Source: Acidovorax sp. CCYZU-2555 (lineage in GTDB: Bacteria; Pseudomonadota; Gammaproteobacteria; Burkholderiales; Burkholderiaceae_C). Taken from it: a stretch of DNA of 64,000 nt. The stretch lies in contig NZ_JAHCDD010000008.1 of NCBI RefSeq assembly GCF_018413525.1, forward strand, positions 1 to 64,000, in the 5' to 3' direction. Positions 51,125 through 59,489 of this stretch are shown here, piece by piece; the first letter of the stretch is position 1; each line of letters begins with the position of its first letter. Made by a program: the position numbers and the translations under genes. Below the pieces are notes generated by a model. It worked only from the letters and a program-made list of their open reading frames with translations, did no database searches and was not told the DNA's origin.

Positions 51125-51886
51125 ATGCTTGATTTCAACGACAAAGTGGTATTCATCACGGGCGCCAGCGGCGGCCTGGGCAGCCAGATGGCGCGCGATT
51201 TCGCGCGCGCCGGCGCCACCATCATTGCGCACGACTTCGGCCTGGCGAGCGCCGCCGCAGCGCTGATGAAAGAGCTCGCGGCCACGGGCGGCAAGCACCT
51301 GCTGGTCGAAGGCGATCTGACCGACCCGGTCAAGGTCAAGGCCATTGCCCAGCAGATAGGCGCGCACTTCGCGCATCTGGACGTGCTGGTGAACAACGCC
51401 GGCGCCTCGCCCGACAAGACGCCGTTTCCCGAGGTGGCCGCCGATTTATGGGACAAGGTGATCGCCATCAATCTGCGCTCGGTGTTCCTGGTGACGCAGG
51501 CCTGCCTGCCGCTGCTCGAACGCTCGGCCAAGGGCCGCATCATCAACATCAGCTCGACCGCCGCGCGCAATGGCGGCGCGCCCGGCGGCCATGCGTATGC
51601 GAGCTCCAAGGGCGCGGTGTCGTCGCTGACCAAATCGATGGCCAAGGACTTCTGCGCGAAGAACATCCTGGTGAACGCGATCGCGCCCGGACTGATCGAC
51701 ACGCCGTTCTACGGCGACGTGAAAGTCGCCGAGAAATATGCCGAGCGCCTCAAGTCCATTCCGCTGCGCCGCGCCGGCATGCCCAGCGACATCTCGGGCC
51801 CGGTGCTGTTCCTGGCCTCGCCGCTGGCCGACTACATCACCGGCGAAGTGATAGAGGCCAGCGGCGGCCTGTCGATGATGGCCTGA
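51125..51886 (+). CDS. Short-chain dehydrogenase/reductase (SDR)
   Basis: 253 residues. Classical SDR: cofactor motif TGASGGLGSQMARDF, LDVLVNNAGAS, catalytic Ser in INISSTAARN and Tyr-x3-Lys in GHAYASSKGAVSSLTKSMAKD, then IAPGLIDTPFYGDV. An NAD(P)-dependent oxidoreductase for an alcohol or ketone. Lies between the aldehyde dehydrogenase and a Bug gene in one operon. Confidence 0.93.
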   Translation: MLDFNDKVVFITGASGGLGSQMARDFARAGATIIAHDFGLASAAAALMKELAATGGKHLLVEGDLTDPVKVKAIAQQIGAHFAHLDVLVNNAGASPDKTPFPEVAADLWDKVIAINLRSVFLVTQACLPLLERSAKGRIINISSTAARNGGAPGGHAYASSKGAVSSLTKSMAKDFCAKNILVNAIAPGLIDTPFYGDVKVAEKYAERLKSIPLRRAGMPSDISGPVLFLASPLADYITGEVIEASGGLSMMA

Positions 51887-51914
51887 CGCTGTCTGGAAAA
51901 AACAAGGAGACAAC

Positions 51915-52892
51915 ATGCACAGCAGAAGAAGTTTCGTCGCCCGTTCCGGTCTGGCGCTGGCCGCCGGCCTGCTGCCGGTGAAGCACGCGCTCGCGGCGCT
52001 GAAAGGCAGCGAGCCCATCCGTCTGGTCGTGCCGTTCGCCGCCGGTGGCTCGTCGGACACGGTCTCGCGCACGCTGGGCGTCAAGATTGCCGACCTCATA
52101 GGCGCGCCGGTGGTCGTGGAGAACAAGCCGGGCGGCGGCGGCGTGATCGGTGCGATGACCACGCTGGCGGCCAAGCCCGACGGCCGCACCCTGTTCGTTG
52201 CCTCCAACGGCGCGATGGTCATCAACCCGGCGATCCGCAACGACCTCAAATACAACCCGGACAAGGACTTCAAGCTCGTGGCCAGCATGGTGCGCGCGCC
52301 GATCTGGCTCTGGGTGCGCGCCGATCTGCCGGTGAAGAACGTCGCCGATTTCCTGCGTCTGGCCCGGCAGCGCTCGCTGTCCGCGGGCTCGGCCGGCAAC
52401 GGCAACATCACCCACCTGGCGATGGCCAACGTGGCCCACATTGCGGGACTGCAGCTCAACCATATTCCGTTCAGCGGCGACACGCCCGCGCTCACCGCGC
52501 TGGGCAGCGGCACGCTGGATGTGAGCTTCAACGCGCTGATCGCCGCCCTGCCCATGTACCAGGCGGGCCGCATCCGGCCGCTCGCCGTGCTCGACAACCA
52601 ACGCGACCCGGCCCTGCCCGACGTGCCGACACTGGCCGAATCAGGCCTGGCCGGCACCTCGGCTGCCGCCTGGTTCGGCCTGGCCGCGCCCGCGGCCACG
52701 CCCGACGAAGCGGTGCGCGAGATCAACAAGTCGGTGAACGAAGCCCTGGCCATGGCCGATGTGCGCGAGCGGCACAAGGGCCTGGGATTCACCGCCCTGC
52801 CGGGCTCGGTCGCCGATTTCCAGCAAATGTACGACAGCGAGGTCGCCGTCTGGCGTCCGCTGGTCAAGAAGCTGGGGCTCAAGCCGGATTGA
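51915..52892 (+). CDS. Bug/TctC-family substrate-binding protein
   Basis: 325 residues with Shine-Dalgarno AAGGAGAC. Twin-arginine-like start SRRSFVARSGLALAAGLLPVKHALAA, then IRLVVPFAAGGSSDTVSRTLG, VVVENKPGGGGVIGAMTTLAAKPDGRTLFV, NGNITHLAMANVA, LNHIPFSGDTPALTALGSG. The RR-containing signal may direct it through Tat. Third gene of the aldehyde dehydrogenase-SDR operon, so its ligand is probably their substrate. Confidence 0.92.
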   Translation: MHSRRSFVARSGLALAAGLLPVKHALAALKGSEPIRLVVPFAAGGSSDTVSRTLGVKIADLIGAPVVVENKPGGGGVIGAMTTLAAKPDGRTLFVASNGAMVINPAIRNDLKYNPDKDFKLVASMVRAPIWLWVRADLPVKNVADFLRLARQRSLSAGSAGNGNITHLAMANVAHIAGLQLNHIPFSGDTPALTALGSGTLDVSFNALIAALPMYQAGRIRPLAVLDNQRDPALPDVPTLAESGLAGTSAAAWFGLAAPAATPDEAVREINKSVNEALAMADVRERHKGLGFTALPGSVADFQQMYDSEVAVWRPLVKKLGLKPD

Positions 52893-52993
52893 GCCGAGAG
52901 GCCCAACGCCGGCAAAAACGCGCAAACGGCTGCGACATCCCGCCCACCCGAGATAACCTGCGTCGGCACACATCGCGCAGCGTGGGCGTGCAG

Positions 52994-54352
52994 TCAGTCC
53001 AGCGGCAGGGTGACGGTGGCGCGCAAGCCGGGCTGGGCATTGCCCAGCACCAAGCTACCGCCATGCGCCTGGGCCACCAGGCGGCACAGATACAGGCCCA
53101 GTCCCACGCCGCCGGTGCTGCGCTGGCGGGCGGCATCCGCGCGGTAGAAAGGATCGGCCAGGCGCTCCATCTGGTTTTCGGGCACGCCTGCGCCAAAGTC
53201 ACGCACCGCGATCTCCAGCCCCGCTGATGTCCGCAGCAAGCGCAGTTGAACGCCCTGTTTGTCGCGCCCGCCATAGCGCAAGGCGTTGTCCAGCAGGTTG
53301 CGCATCAGCAGCCGCAAGCGCGCCGCGTCGATCAGCACCGGCGGCAGGGCCGCGTCGACTTGCAGGTCGATGTCAGGGTGGTCGGGATGGCTGGCGTTCA
53401 TCTCCTGGGCCACGGCGCGGGCCAAAGCGCCGATGTCGGTCGGTTCTTTGTGCAACGCGGTGTGGCGCCCTGCCAGGCGCTCGCTTTCCAGCAGATCAGA
53501 GATGAGACGCGCCATTTCTCCCAGATCACGCAGCAAGGCGTCGCGCTGGGGCTGCAGCTCGGACGTCGCCGGCAGCAACTCGGTATGCAGGCGCGCCCGA
53601 GTCAAGGGGCTGCGCAACTCGTGGCTGATGGCCAGCAACAGCGCACGCTTGGCCTCCAGCATCTGGTGAATGTCCTGCCCCATGGTGTTGATCGTGGCGG
53701 CCAACTGGCCCAGCTCGTCGGGCCGCTGCGCATGGCGCACCGGAATGGCCGCGCCGAAATCGCCCGCACCAAAGCGCAGGGCGCCCTGGCGGATATCGTC
53801 CAGCGGGCGCAGCAGGCGGCGCACGTAGGCATACGCCAGCGCGGTCAGGAAAAGCAGCCCGCCCAGGGTGAACCACACGGCGCGCGAACGCTGGGCCGCG
53901 TCCATCACCGCGCGGTTCAAGGCAAATTCGATCGTATGCCCGTCGGCCATCTGCTTGCGCAGCAACTCGCCGTGGTCATCGCCCCATGGGCCGCGCCCGC
54001 CGCGCCAGCGCGCCACCTCGCCGTCCGCAGGGTGCGATGTCCATTGAACCTGCGGTCCTTCGATGCGCAGCATGATGGGCAAGCGCTGCACAATGGCCTG
54101 CGCTCGCTCCACGCTCGGTGGACTGCCGATCTCGCTCGCCAGCCTATCCACGTAGTCTGCGAGCAAGGGCCGCGCGGCGTCACGCCAGCCTACCGAAAAG
54201 GCACTTTTCACGCCGCCCATGAATGTGACCGTCATCGCCAGCGCCAGCAACATGAACAGCAGCACCAGCCGCAGATGGATGGATCGCCGCACCGCCCGGC
54301 GCGCGCGGCTATGCCAGGGCCCCGAGGAGGGTGGGCGGCATGCGCGGCTCAA
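52994..54352 (-). CDS. CpxA-like sensor histidine kinase
   Basis: About 452 residues. The start is uncertain: an ATG at 54409 overlaps the regulator by 61 bases, a TTG at 54352 overlaps its stop by four, and a GTG at 54292 is also possible; I give the TTG. Membrane helix IHLRLVLLFMLLALAMTVTFM, periplasmic sensor (about 105 residues), helix AVWFTLGGLLFLTALAYAYV, HAMP, then LLLAISHELRSPLTRARLHTE (His near residue 244), RNLLDNALRYGG, DFGAGVP, GVGLGLYLC. Pairs with the regulator upstream; the layout with a CpxP-like gene resembles Cpx envelope-stress signalling. Confidence 0.9.
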   Translation of the reverse strand: MSRACRPPSSGPWHSRARRAVRRSIHLRLVLLFMLLALAMTVTFMGGVKSAFSVGWRDAARPLLADYVDRLASEIGSPPSVERAQAIVQRLPIMLRIEGPQVQWTSHPADGEVARWRGGRGPWGDDHGELLRKQMADGHTIEFALNRAVMDAAQRSRAVWFTLGGLLFLTALAYAYVRRLLRPLDDIRQGALRFGAGDFGAAIPVRHAQRPDELGQLAATINTMGQDIHQMLEAKRALLLAISHELRSPLTRARLHTELLPATSELQPQRDALLRDLGEMARLISDLLESERLAGRHTALHKEPTDIGALARAVAQEMNASHPDHPDIDLQVDAALPPVLIDAARLRLLMRNLLDNALRYGGRDKQGVQLRLLRTSAGLEIAVRDFGAGVPENQMERLADPFYRADAARQRSTGGVGLGLYLCRLVAQAHGGSLVLGNAQPGLRATVTLPLD

Positions 54353-55041
54353 GCGACGCTCCGCCGCAGAGCCAGCGAGTATCCCGCATTGCGCAGCGTC
54401 TTGATGCATTCCAGCGGCTCGAGCTTTTTGCGCAAGCGGCTCACCACGATGTCGACCGCGCGGGTGTACAGATCGGCCTCGCGCCCACGCAGGTGGTTTA
54501 GGATGTCGTCACGGCTGAATACGCGGCCGGGCTCACGCGCGAGCAGCAGCAGCAACTCGAACTCGGTGCCGGTCAGTTCCAGCGCCATGCCCTGACGCAG
54601 CACGCTGCGGCGCACCGAATCGATCAGCAGCCCTTCGAAGCACAGCGACGCCGCATCGGCCACCGCCGCGCCCGACGCCGGGCGGCGACGGCGCAGCACG
54701 GTCTGCATGCGTGCGACCAGCTCGCGCGGCTCGAAGGGTTTGGGCAGATAGTCATCCGCGCCCAGTTCCAGCCCCACCACACGGTCCATCACGTCTCCGC
54801 GCGCCGTGAGCATGATGATGGGCAGATCGCTCTCGCGCCGGATGGTGCGGCACAACTCGAAGCCATCCATCTCGGGCAGCATCACATCCAGGATCGCGGC
54901 GTCGAATCCGCCCGCCCGCAGCAGCGCCAGACCGTCGCTGGGGCGCAGCGCCTGCAACAATTCAAATTCAAAGCGCAGGAAGTAGGTGGCCAGTGGTGGA
55001 CCCAGTTGGTCGTCGTCATCGATGAGCAGAATGCGTTGCAT
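54349..55041 (-). CDS. CpxR-like OmpR-family response regulator
   Basis: 230 residues from the ATG at 55041. Receiver: ILLIDDDDQLGPPLATYF, phospho-acceptor Asp52 in AAILDVMLPEMDGFEL, MLTARGDVMDRVVGLELGADDYLPKPFEPREL; DNA-binding domain with ELTGTEFELLLLLAREPGRVFSRDDILNHLRGR and RAVDIVVSRLRKKLEP. Strong similarity to CpxR. Overlaps the kinase and follows a 109-residue gene by 10 bases. Confidence 0.93.
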   Translation of the reverse strand: MQRILLIDDDDQLGPPLATYFLRFEFELLQALRPSDGLALLRAGGFDAAILDVMLPEMDGFELCRTIRRESDLPIIMLTARGDVMDRVVGLELGADDYLPKPFEPRELVARMQTVLRRRRPASGAAVADAASLCFEGLLIDSVRRSVLRQGMALELTGTEFELLLLLAREPGRVFSRDDILNHLRGREADLYTRAVDIVVSRLRKKLEPLECIKTLRNAGYSLALRRSVA

Positions 55042-55051
55042 GTCCCGATTC

Positions 55052-55381
55052 TCACCGCATCCTGGCCCGCTGTTCATGGCGCAGGATGAGGCGGCGTACA
55101 CGGCGCTTGCCTTCCAAGGCCAGGCCGTCGAAGCGGTCGGCAGCGGCCATGACCTCGGGCAGCGCCAGCGCTGCGCTGGCAGGCCGGCCCGCCAGCAAGC
55201 GCAGGGCGTGGTCCCTATCGAACAGCGATCCCCAGACGAGAGACATCCATTCCTCGTGCGGTGTTTCGACACCGGCCACCAGCCATGCGCCATGGGCCCG
55301 GGCACTGCGCGCCAGCTCGCGCGTCGCGGCCCAGGCATGCGAAGGCGGCTTGAGGGGCTCAGCCACGCTGGAACCACCCAT
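55052..55381 (-). CDS. Small conserved-looking protein in the Cpx-like operon, function unknown
   Basis: 109 residues, overlapping the end of the CpxP-like gene by 23 bases and ending 10 bases before the response regulator. Cytoplasmic in appearance, with WMSLVWGSLFDRDHALRLLAGRPASAALALPEVMAAADRFDGLALEGKRRVRRLILRHEQ. No known domain. Its position inside a signalling operon implies it is real and connected to envelope-stress sensing. Confidence 0.6.
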   Translation of the reverse strand: MGGSSVAEPLKPPSHAWAATRELARSARAHGAWLVAGVETPHEEWMSLVWGSLFDRDHALRLLAGRPASAALALPEVMAAADRFDGLALEGKRRVRRLILRHEQRARMR

Positions 55382-55829
55382 GGCGGCGCTGCATCATGTC
55401 GCGCACCTGTTGCTGCTGCACGGGGCGCAGGCTGTTGTAGAACTCGGCCATGGCGGAGACCACGGCCGGCGAATGCGACTGCACAGCGCGGATCTTTTCA
55501 TCGATCAGGGTCTGGGCGGACGCGCTGTCAAACACCTCGCCGGACACCAGGGCCTGGATTTGTTCGCGCGGCTCGGCCGCCTGCGCGCCCTTGAACGCCA
55601 TGCGCTGTGCCTGCAAGGCGTCGGCCAGCGCCTGGAGCTTGAGCTGCTGTGCGCCATCCAGGTACAGCTTGCTGGTGATGCGGTTCACCATCTTGCCGCG
55701 CATCTCGGCCATGCGCTCCGCCGACATGGGGCCACGGTGGTGAGAGGCGCTGGAGCAGGCGGACAGGCTGCCGACCAGCAGGGATGCACCAAAGATACCC
55801 AAGAGGGTTTTACGGGTCCAGGCTTTCAT
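55359..55829 (-). CDS. Spy/CpxP-family periplasmic protein, lipoprotein form
   Basis: 156 residues from the ATG at 55829. Signal with lipobox VGSLSACSS, then a helical domain with MAEMRGKMVNRITSKLYLDGAQQLKLQALADALQAQR and a second repeat FYNSLRPVQQQQVRDMMQRRHGW, the two LTxxQ-like motifs that define CpxP/Spy chaperones (here LDGAQ and LRPVQQ). Acts as a periplasmic chaperone and sensor-kinase inhibitor in relatives. Heads a four-gene operon with the response regulator and kinase. Confidence 0.85.
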   Translation of the reverse strand: MKAWTRKTLLGIFGASLLVGSLSACSSASHHRGPMSAERMAEMRGKMVNRITSKLYLDGAQQLKLQALADALQAQRMAFKGAQAAEPREQIQALVSGEVFDSASAQTLIDEKIRAVQSHSPAVVSAMAEFYNSLRPVQQQQVRDMMQRRHGWFQRG

Positions 55830-56033
55830 TGCGCACATCCTTTTCAGGCAAACAGAAGATGCCTGATGGTGCGCGCTCCTGCTCCCCCAAGGGTATCGCC
55901 GAGGTTTCGCTTCTTTTCGTTTTGTTTCAGCCGCCAGGAATGGAACGGCCACTGCAAGGGCCGACCCATTTTCCAAGGCGCCCTGATGTCGCCGCCACGG
56001 CATGAATAGCCTGGGCTGAGTATTGATGCGCAG

Positions 56034-57392
56034 TCATGGCTCGAGCAAGCCGCCGTTCTCACGCAGGGCGCGCTGTATGCGCTGGGGGTCCAACTGCTGC
56101 ACGGCCGAGCTGCCGGCCAGCGCAGCGGCCGTCCCCGCAGCCTGCCCCATGACAAAGCAGCCTCCGCTGGCACGCGCTGCGGACTGCCCTTCATGTGTCA
56201 TGGAAGCACAGCGTCCGGCGACGAGCAGGTTTTCCACGCCCTGGGGAACAATCATGCGCCATGGCAGATCGTTGTAAGCGCGCTCGGGATCGGTTGGAAA
56301 TCCCCAGGAAATGCCGCCTGCGCGGTGCAACTCCATCGGCCAGGCATTGATGCCTATGGTGTCGTCGAAGCGTGCCGATTGAAGAATGTCGTCGCCGGTG
56401 AGTGCATACAGTCCCCGGATGCGGCGCGTTTCGCGTATGCCGACCTGCGGCGCGATTTCGACGATGCGCGACTGCGCAAAGCCCGGCACCTGCTCGCTCA
56501 GGAAGCGGAAGTACGCGATGACCTGGCGCCGGCCCTCGATTTCGCCGGCGCTGAGTTCGGCCGCATCCACGGCGTTCATTGCCTGGCCTGCAGCATTCGC
56601 GATCTGCGTCACATTCGCGCGCCATTCCGAGGCATGGATCTGCGGCCGCACGATGGCGCCCTCGCGCGGAAATCGGTAGCGTCCAGGATGCTCCTTCTGC
56701 GCACGGTCCATGAAATCGTTGATCGCACTGAACTCGCCGATGGCCGCCGATGCCGCGTCGGCATCGACATGACCGATGCGGAACATGGTGGACGGATACA
56801 GGCCGCTGCCTTGCCCATCGCCCACTTCAAAGGGCACGCCGGCAAATGTCGCCACATCGGCATCGCCCGAGCAGTCGATGAACATGTTGGCGCGTATCGC
56901 CTGGCGCCCCGACTTGGTCTCCACCACCAGTGCAGAAATGCGTGCTCCGTCCATCAGCACCGACGAGGCCCTGGCATGGAACAGCAGGTTCACGCCGCTG
57001 GCCAGCATCCATTGGTCCGCGGCGCATTTGTAGAGGGATGTGTCGTAGGAGCGTACGCGAATGCGTCCGGCCATGCCGTCCTGCGGTTGGTTCAAGCCGC
57101 CCATGGCTTGCAGTCGTGCCAGAAGTTCATCGACGGCGCCGTGCACCAGCTGCCGCATCTCGCCCTTGTGGCGCCCATACAGACCGGCGAAATTGGTGAC
57201 GCCGCCGGCCGTGCCCATGCCGCCCAGAAACCCGTAGGACTCCACGAGCAGGGTACGGGCGCCAAGCCGCGCGGCGCTGGCAGCCGCGGCCAGCCCTGCG
57301 GGGCCGCCGCCGATCACCACCACGTCATATTCGCCTTGCACCCGCAGATGGCGGGCGGGCTCGAGCATGATTTGTTGCGAGGATTTCATCAT
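56034..57392 (-). CDS. FAD-dependent oxidoreductase (FAD_oxidored family)
   Basis: 452 residues. N-terminal FAD motif DVVVIGGGPAGLAAAASAARLGARTLLVE, followed by GYGFLGGMGTAG-like Gly-rich loop (FLGGMGTAGGV), MFIDCSGDADVA, and the C-terminal flavin site LLVAGRCASMTHEGQSAARASGGCFVMGQAAGTAAAL. PF12831 members oxidise organic acids or related small molecules; no precise substrate. Transcribed after the Bug gene, with 10 bases between, as one operon. Confidence 0.9.
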   Translation of the reverse strand: MMKSSQQIMLEPARHLRVQGEYDVVVIGGGPAGLAAAASAARLGARTLLVESYGFLGGMGTAGGVTNFAGLYGRHKGEMRQLVHGAVDELLARLQAMGGLNQPQDGMAGRIRVRSYDTSLYKCAADQWMLASGVNLLFHARASSVLMDGARISALVVETKSGRQAIRANMFIDCSGDADVATFAGVPFEVGDGQGSGLYPSTMFRIGHVDADAASAAIGEFSAINDFMDRAQKEHPGRYRFPREGAIVRPQIHASEWRANVTQIANAAGQAMNAVDAAELSAGEIEGRRQVIAYFRFLSEQVPGFAQSRIVEIAPQVGIRETRRIRGLYALTGDDILQSARFDDTIGINAWPMELHRAGGISWGFPTDPERAYNDLPWRMIVPQGVENLLVAGRCASMTHEGQSAARASGGCFVMGQAAGTAAALAGSSAVQQLDPQRIQRALRENGGLLEP

Positions 57393-57402
57393 TGTTTTCC
57401 TG

Positions 57403-58371
57403 TCAATCCAGATTGATCTTGTTCTTTTCCACTACCGGTTTCCAGCGCGCAACGTCGGCTGCCAGCAACGCATTGAACTGCGCGGGCGTGTTGCCCACGG
57501 GGTCCATGTACTGCAGGCGCAGCTTTTCCCTGAGCTCCGGTTCGGCAAGCACCTGCACGATCTGCGCATGCAGGCTCCTGACGATGGCGGCCGGCGTCTT
57601 GGCGGGCGCGATGAAGCCGATCCAGGCGTCGCCCTTGACCTCAGGCAGCCCTGTCTCGCTCAGCGTGGGCAGGTCGGGAAGCGAGGCGGATCTGGCCGAT
57701 GACGCCACCGCCAGCGCGCGCAGCTTCCCGGCCTTGACATGCGGCATCACTGCCGCCGCGGGCAGCAGCGCCATGTTCACCTCACCGGACAGCAGCGCCG
57801 TCACCGCGGCGCCCGAGCCGCGGTATGGCGCGTGCACCGCATCGCCACCGGCCTGCGCGACCAGCGCGGCCATGGCCAGATGGGAGATCGAGCCCGCACC
57901 TATGGATGCATAGCTGATGGGCGTTCTTTGCTTGAGCATGGCTGCCAGTTGCTTGGCAGTCGATATGGCAGAGCCGCCCCCGACGACCAGCACCGAGGGC
58001 TGCGATACGGCGACGCTCACCAGCGCGATGTCGCTGGCAACGTCATAGGGCATTTTTCTGAAGAGCAGGCCATTCACGCCCAGGGGCCCGGCGATGCTGA
58101 CGCCGACGGTGCGGCCGTCGCCAGGGGCCTTGGCCACCATGTCCGTGCCGATGTTGCCCGAGGCACCGCTCTTGTTTTCCACCACGAAGGGCTGGTGCAG
58201 CCTGGTGGACAGGCGTTCGCCGATCAGGCGCGCCGCCAGGTCGGGCGTCGAGCCCGCGTCAAATGGCACCACGAGCTTCACGGGCGCGCTGGGCCAGTCC
58301 TGGGAAAAAGCCGGCGTGCCGGCAACCGACATTGCGGCCAAAAGAAGCGGGGCAAGCAGATGCGATTTCAA
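57403..58371 (-). CDS. Bug/TctC-family substrate-binding protein
   Basis: 322 residues starting at a TTG at 58371, chosen because TGGAGAC lies 6-12 bases upstream and a proper signal peptide (KSHLLAPLLLAAMSVAGTPAFSQ) follows; an in-frame ATG at 58428 would add 19 residues with no Shine-Dalgarno. Mature protein: WPSAPVKLVVPFDAGSTPDLAARL, FVVENKSGASGNIGTDMVAKA, ISYASIGAGSISHLAMAALV. First gene of the Bug/FAD-oxidoreductase pair, divergent from a LysR gene. Confidence 0.9.
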   Translation of the reverse strand: MKSHLLAPLLLAAMSVAGTPAFSQDWPSAPVKLVVPFDAGSTPDLAARLIGERLSTRLHQPFVVENKSGASGNIGTDMVAKAPGDGRTVGVSIAGPLGVNGLLFRKMPYDVASDIALVSVAVSQPSVLVVGGGSAISTAKQLAAMLKQRTPISYASIGAGSISHLAMAALVAQAGGDAVHAPYRGSGAAVTALLSGEVNMALLPAAAVMPHVKAGKLRALAVASSARSASLPDLPTLSETGLPEVKGDAWIGFIAPAKTPAAIVRSLHAQIVQVLAEPELREKLRLQYMDPVGNTPAQFNALLAADVARWKPVVEKNKINLD

Positions 58372-58493
58372 GTATGTCTCCAGATATCTTATGGTTGGAA
58401 AGCAGGTCGCCAAAGACCTTGCGCCCACTTTAGGCAGCCATCATCATGGAGTCGATCGATAATCGGTAATAGGCTCCAGCAGGAATTCGAATA

Positions 58494-59381
58494 ATGGATA
58501 TGAAGTTGCTCGCCGTCTTCGACGAGATCTACAAGACCCGCAGCGTGAGCCGCGCCGGCGAGAACCTGGGCATGGCCCAGACCTCGGTCAGCCTCGCCTT
58601 GGCGCGCCTGCGGCTTATCTTCGATGACCCGCTTTTCGTGCGCACCGGTGAAGGCATGCTGCCCACGCCCAGGGCAGCGGCACTGGTGCCGCAGCTGCGC
58701 GCGGCGCTGGAACTGCTGCAGACGGCGACCAGGCAGCAGCCAGCGTTCGATCCGGCATCGTCGTCCAGGACCCTGCGCATCGCCATGACGGACATCAGCC
58801 ACCTGGAGTTTCTGCCGACGCTGGTGAACAAGGTGACGAACGCGGCCCCCGATGTCCACATTGAGGTGCTGCGCATCACGCCCGACACCGCGAAGCTGCT
58901 GGAGTCGGGGGAGGCCGATCTGGCGATCGGCTACATGCCGGAGTTGGAGAGCGGCTTCTACCAGCAAAAGCTCTTCGACGACGGGTTCGCCTGCGTGGTG
59001 GGCCAGCAGCACCCGCAGATCAAACAGCGGATGACGCAAAAGATGTTCAGCAATGCACGCCACGTCAGGCTGGCGGCACCGGGCACCGGCAACGAAATTG
59101 TCGAGCAGGAACTCAAGCGCAGAGGGGTGCGACGCAAGGTCGCACTGTCGCTGCCCACGCTGCCCGGCGTGGGCAATCTTCTGGCGAACACGGAACTCAT
59201 CGCCACCGTGCCGCAGCGCGTGGCCCAGACCTTGGTGAAGATCGCCCATGTCAAGGCATTGGCCCCGCCCTATGCGTTCCCGGAGTTTTCCATCAAGCAG
59301 CATTGGCACGAGCGCTATCAGCACGACCCCGCGAACCGCTGGCTGCGCTCCACGGTGGCCGAGCTCTTTCTGGAAATCTGA
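58494..59381 (+). CDS. LysR-family transcriptional regulator
   Basis: 295 residues. Helix-turn-helix with EIYKTRSVSRAGENLGMAQTSVSLALARLRLIFDDPLFVRTGEGMLPT, a NodD/PcaQ-type start; the effector domain follows (RIAMTDISHLEFLPTLVNKV, DLAIGYMPELESGFYQQKLF). Divergent from the Bug/FAD-oxidoreductase operon over 122 bases, so it is likely its regulator. Convergent with the RND operon. Confidence 0.92.
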   Translation: MDMKLLAVFDEIYKTRSVSRAGENLGMAQTSVSLALARLRLIFDDPLFVRTGEGMLPTPRAAALVPQLRAALELLQTATRQQPAFDPASSSRTLRIAMTDISHLEFLPTLVNKVTNAAPDVHIEVLRITPDTAKLLESGEADLAIGYMPELESGFYQQKLFDDGFACVVGQQHPQIKQRMTQKMFSNARHVRLAAPGTGNEIVEQELKRRGVRRKVALSLPTLPGVGNLLANTELIATVPQRVAQTLVKIAHVKALAPPYAFPEFSIKQHWHERYQHDPANRWLRSTVAELFLEI

Positions 59382-59489
59382 GGGCTGGGCCGCCGCCAGC
59401 GCCATTGTCCAGGACCGTTGCCACCCCATCGGTCAGCGGCCGCGAGGCGAGTCCCGCAAGCGCGCTGCGCTGGAGGAACGCGCTCTGTT

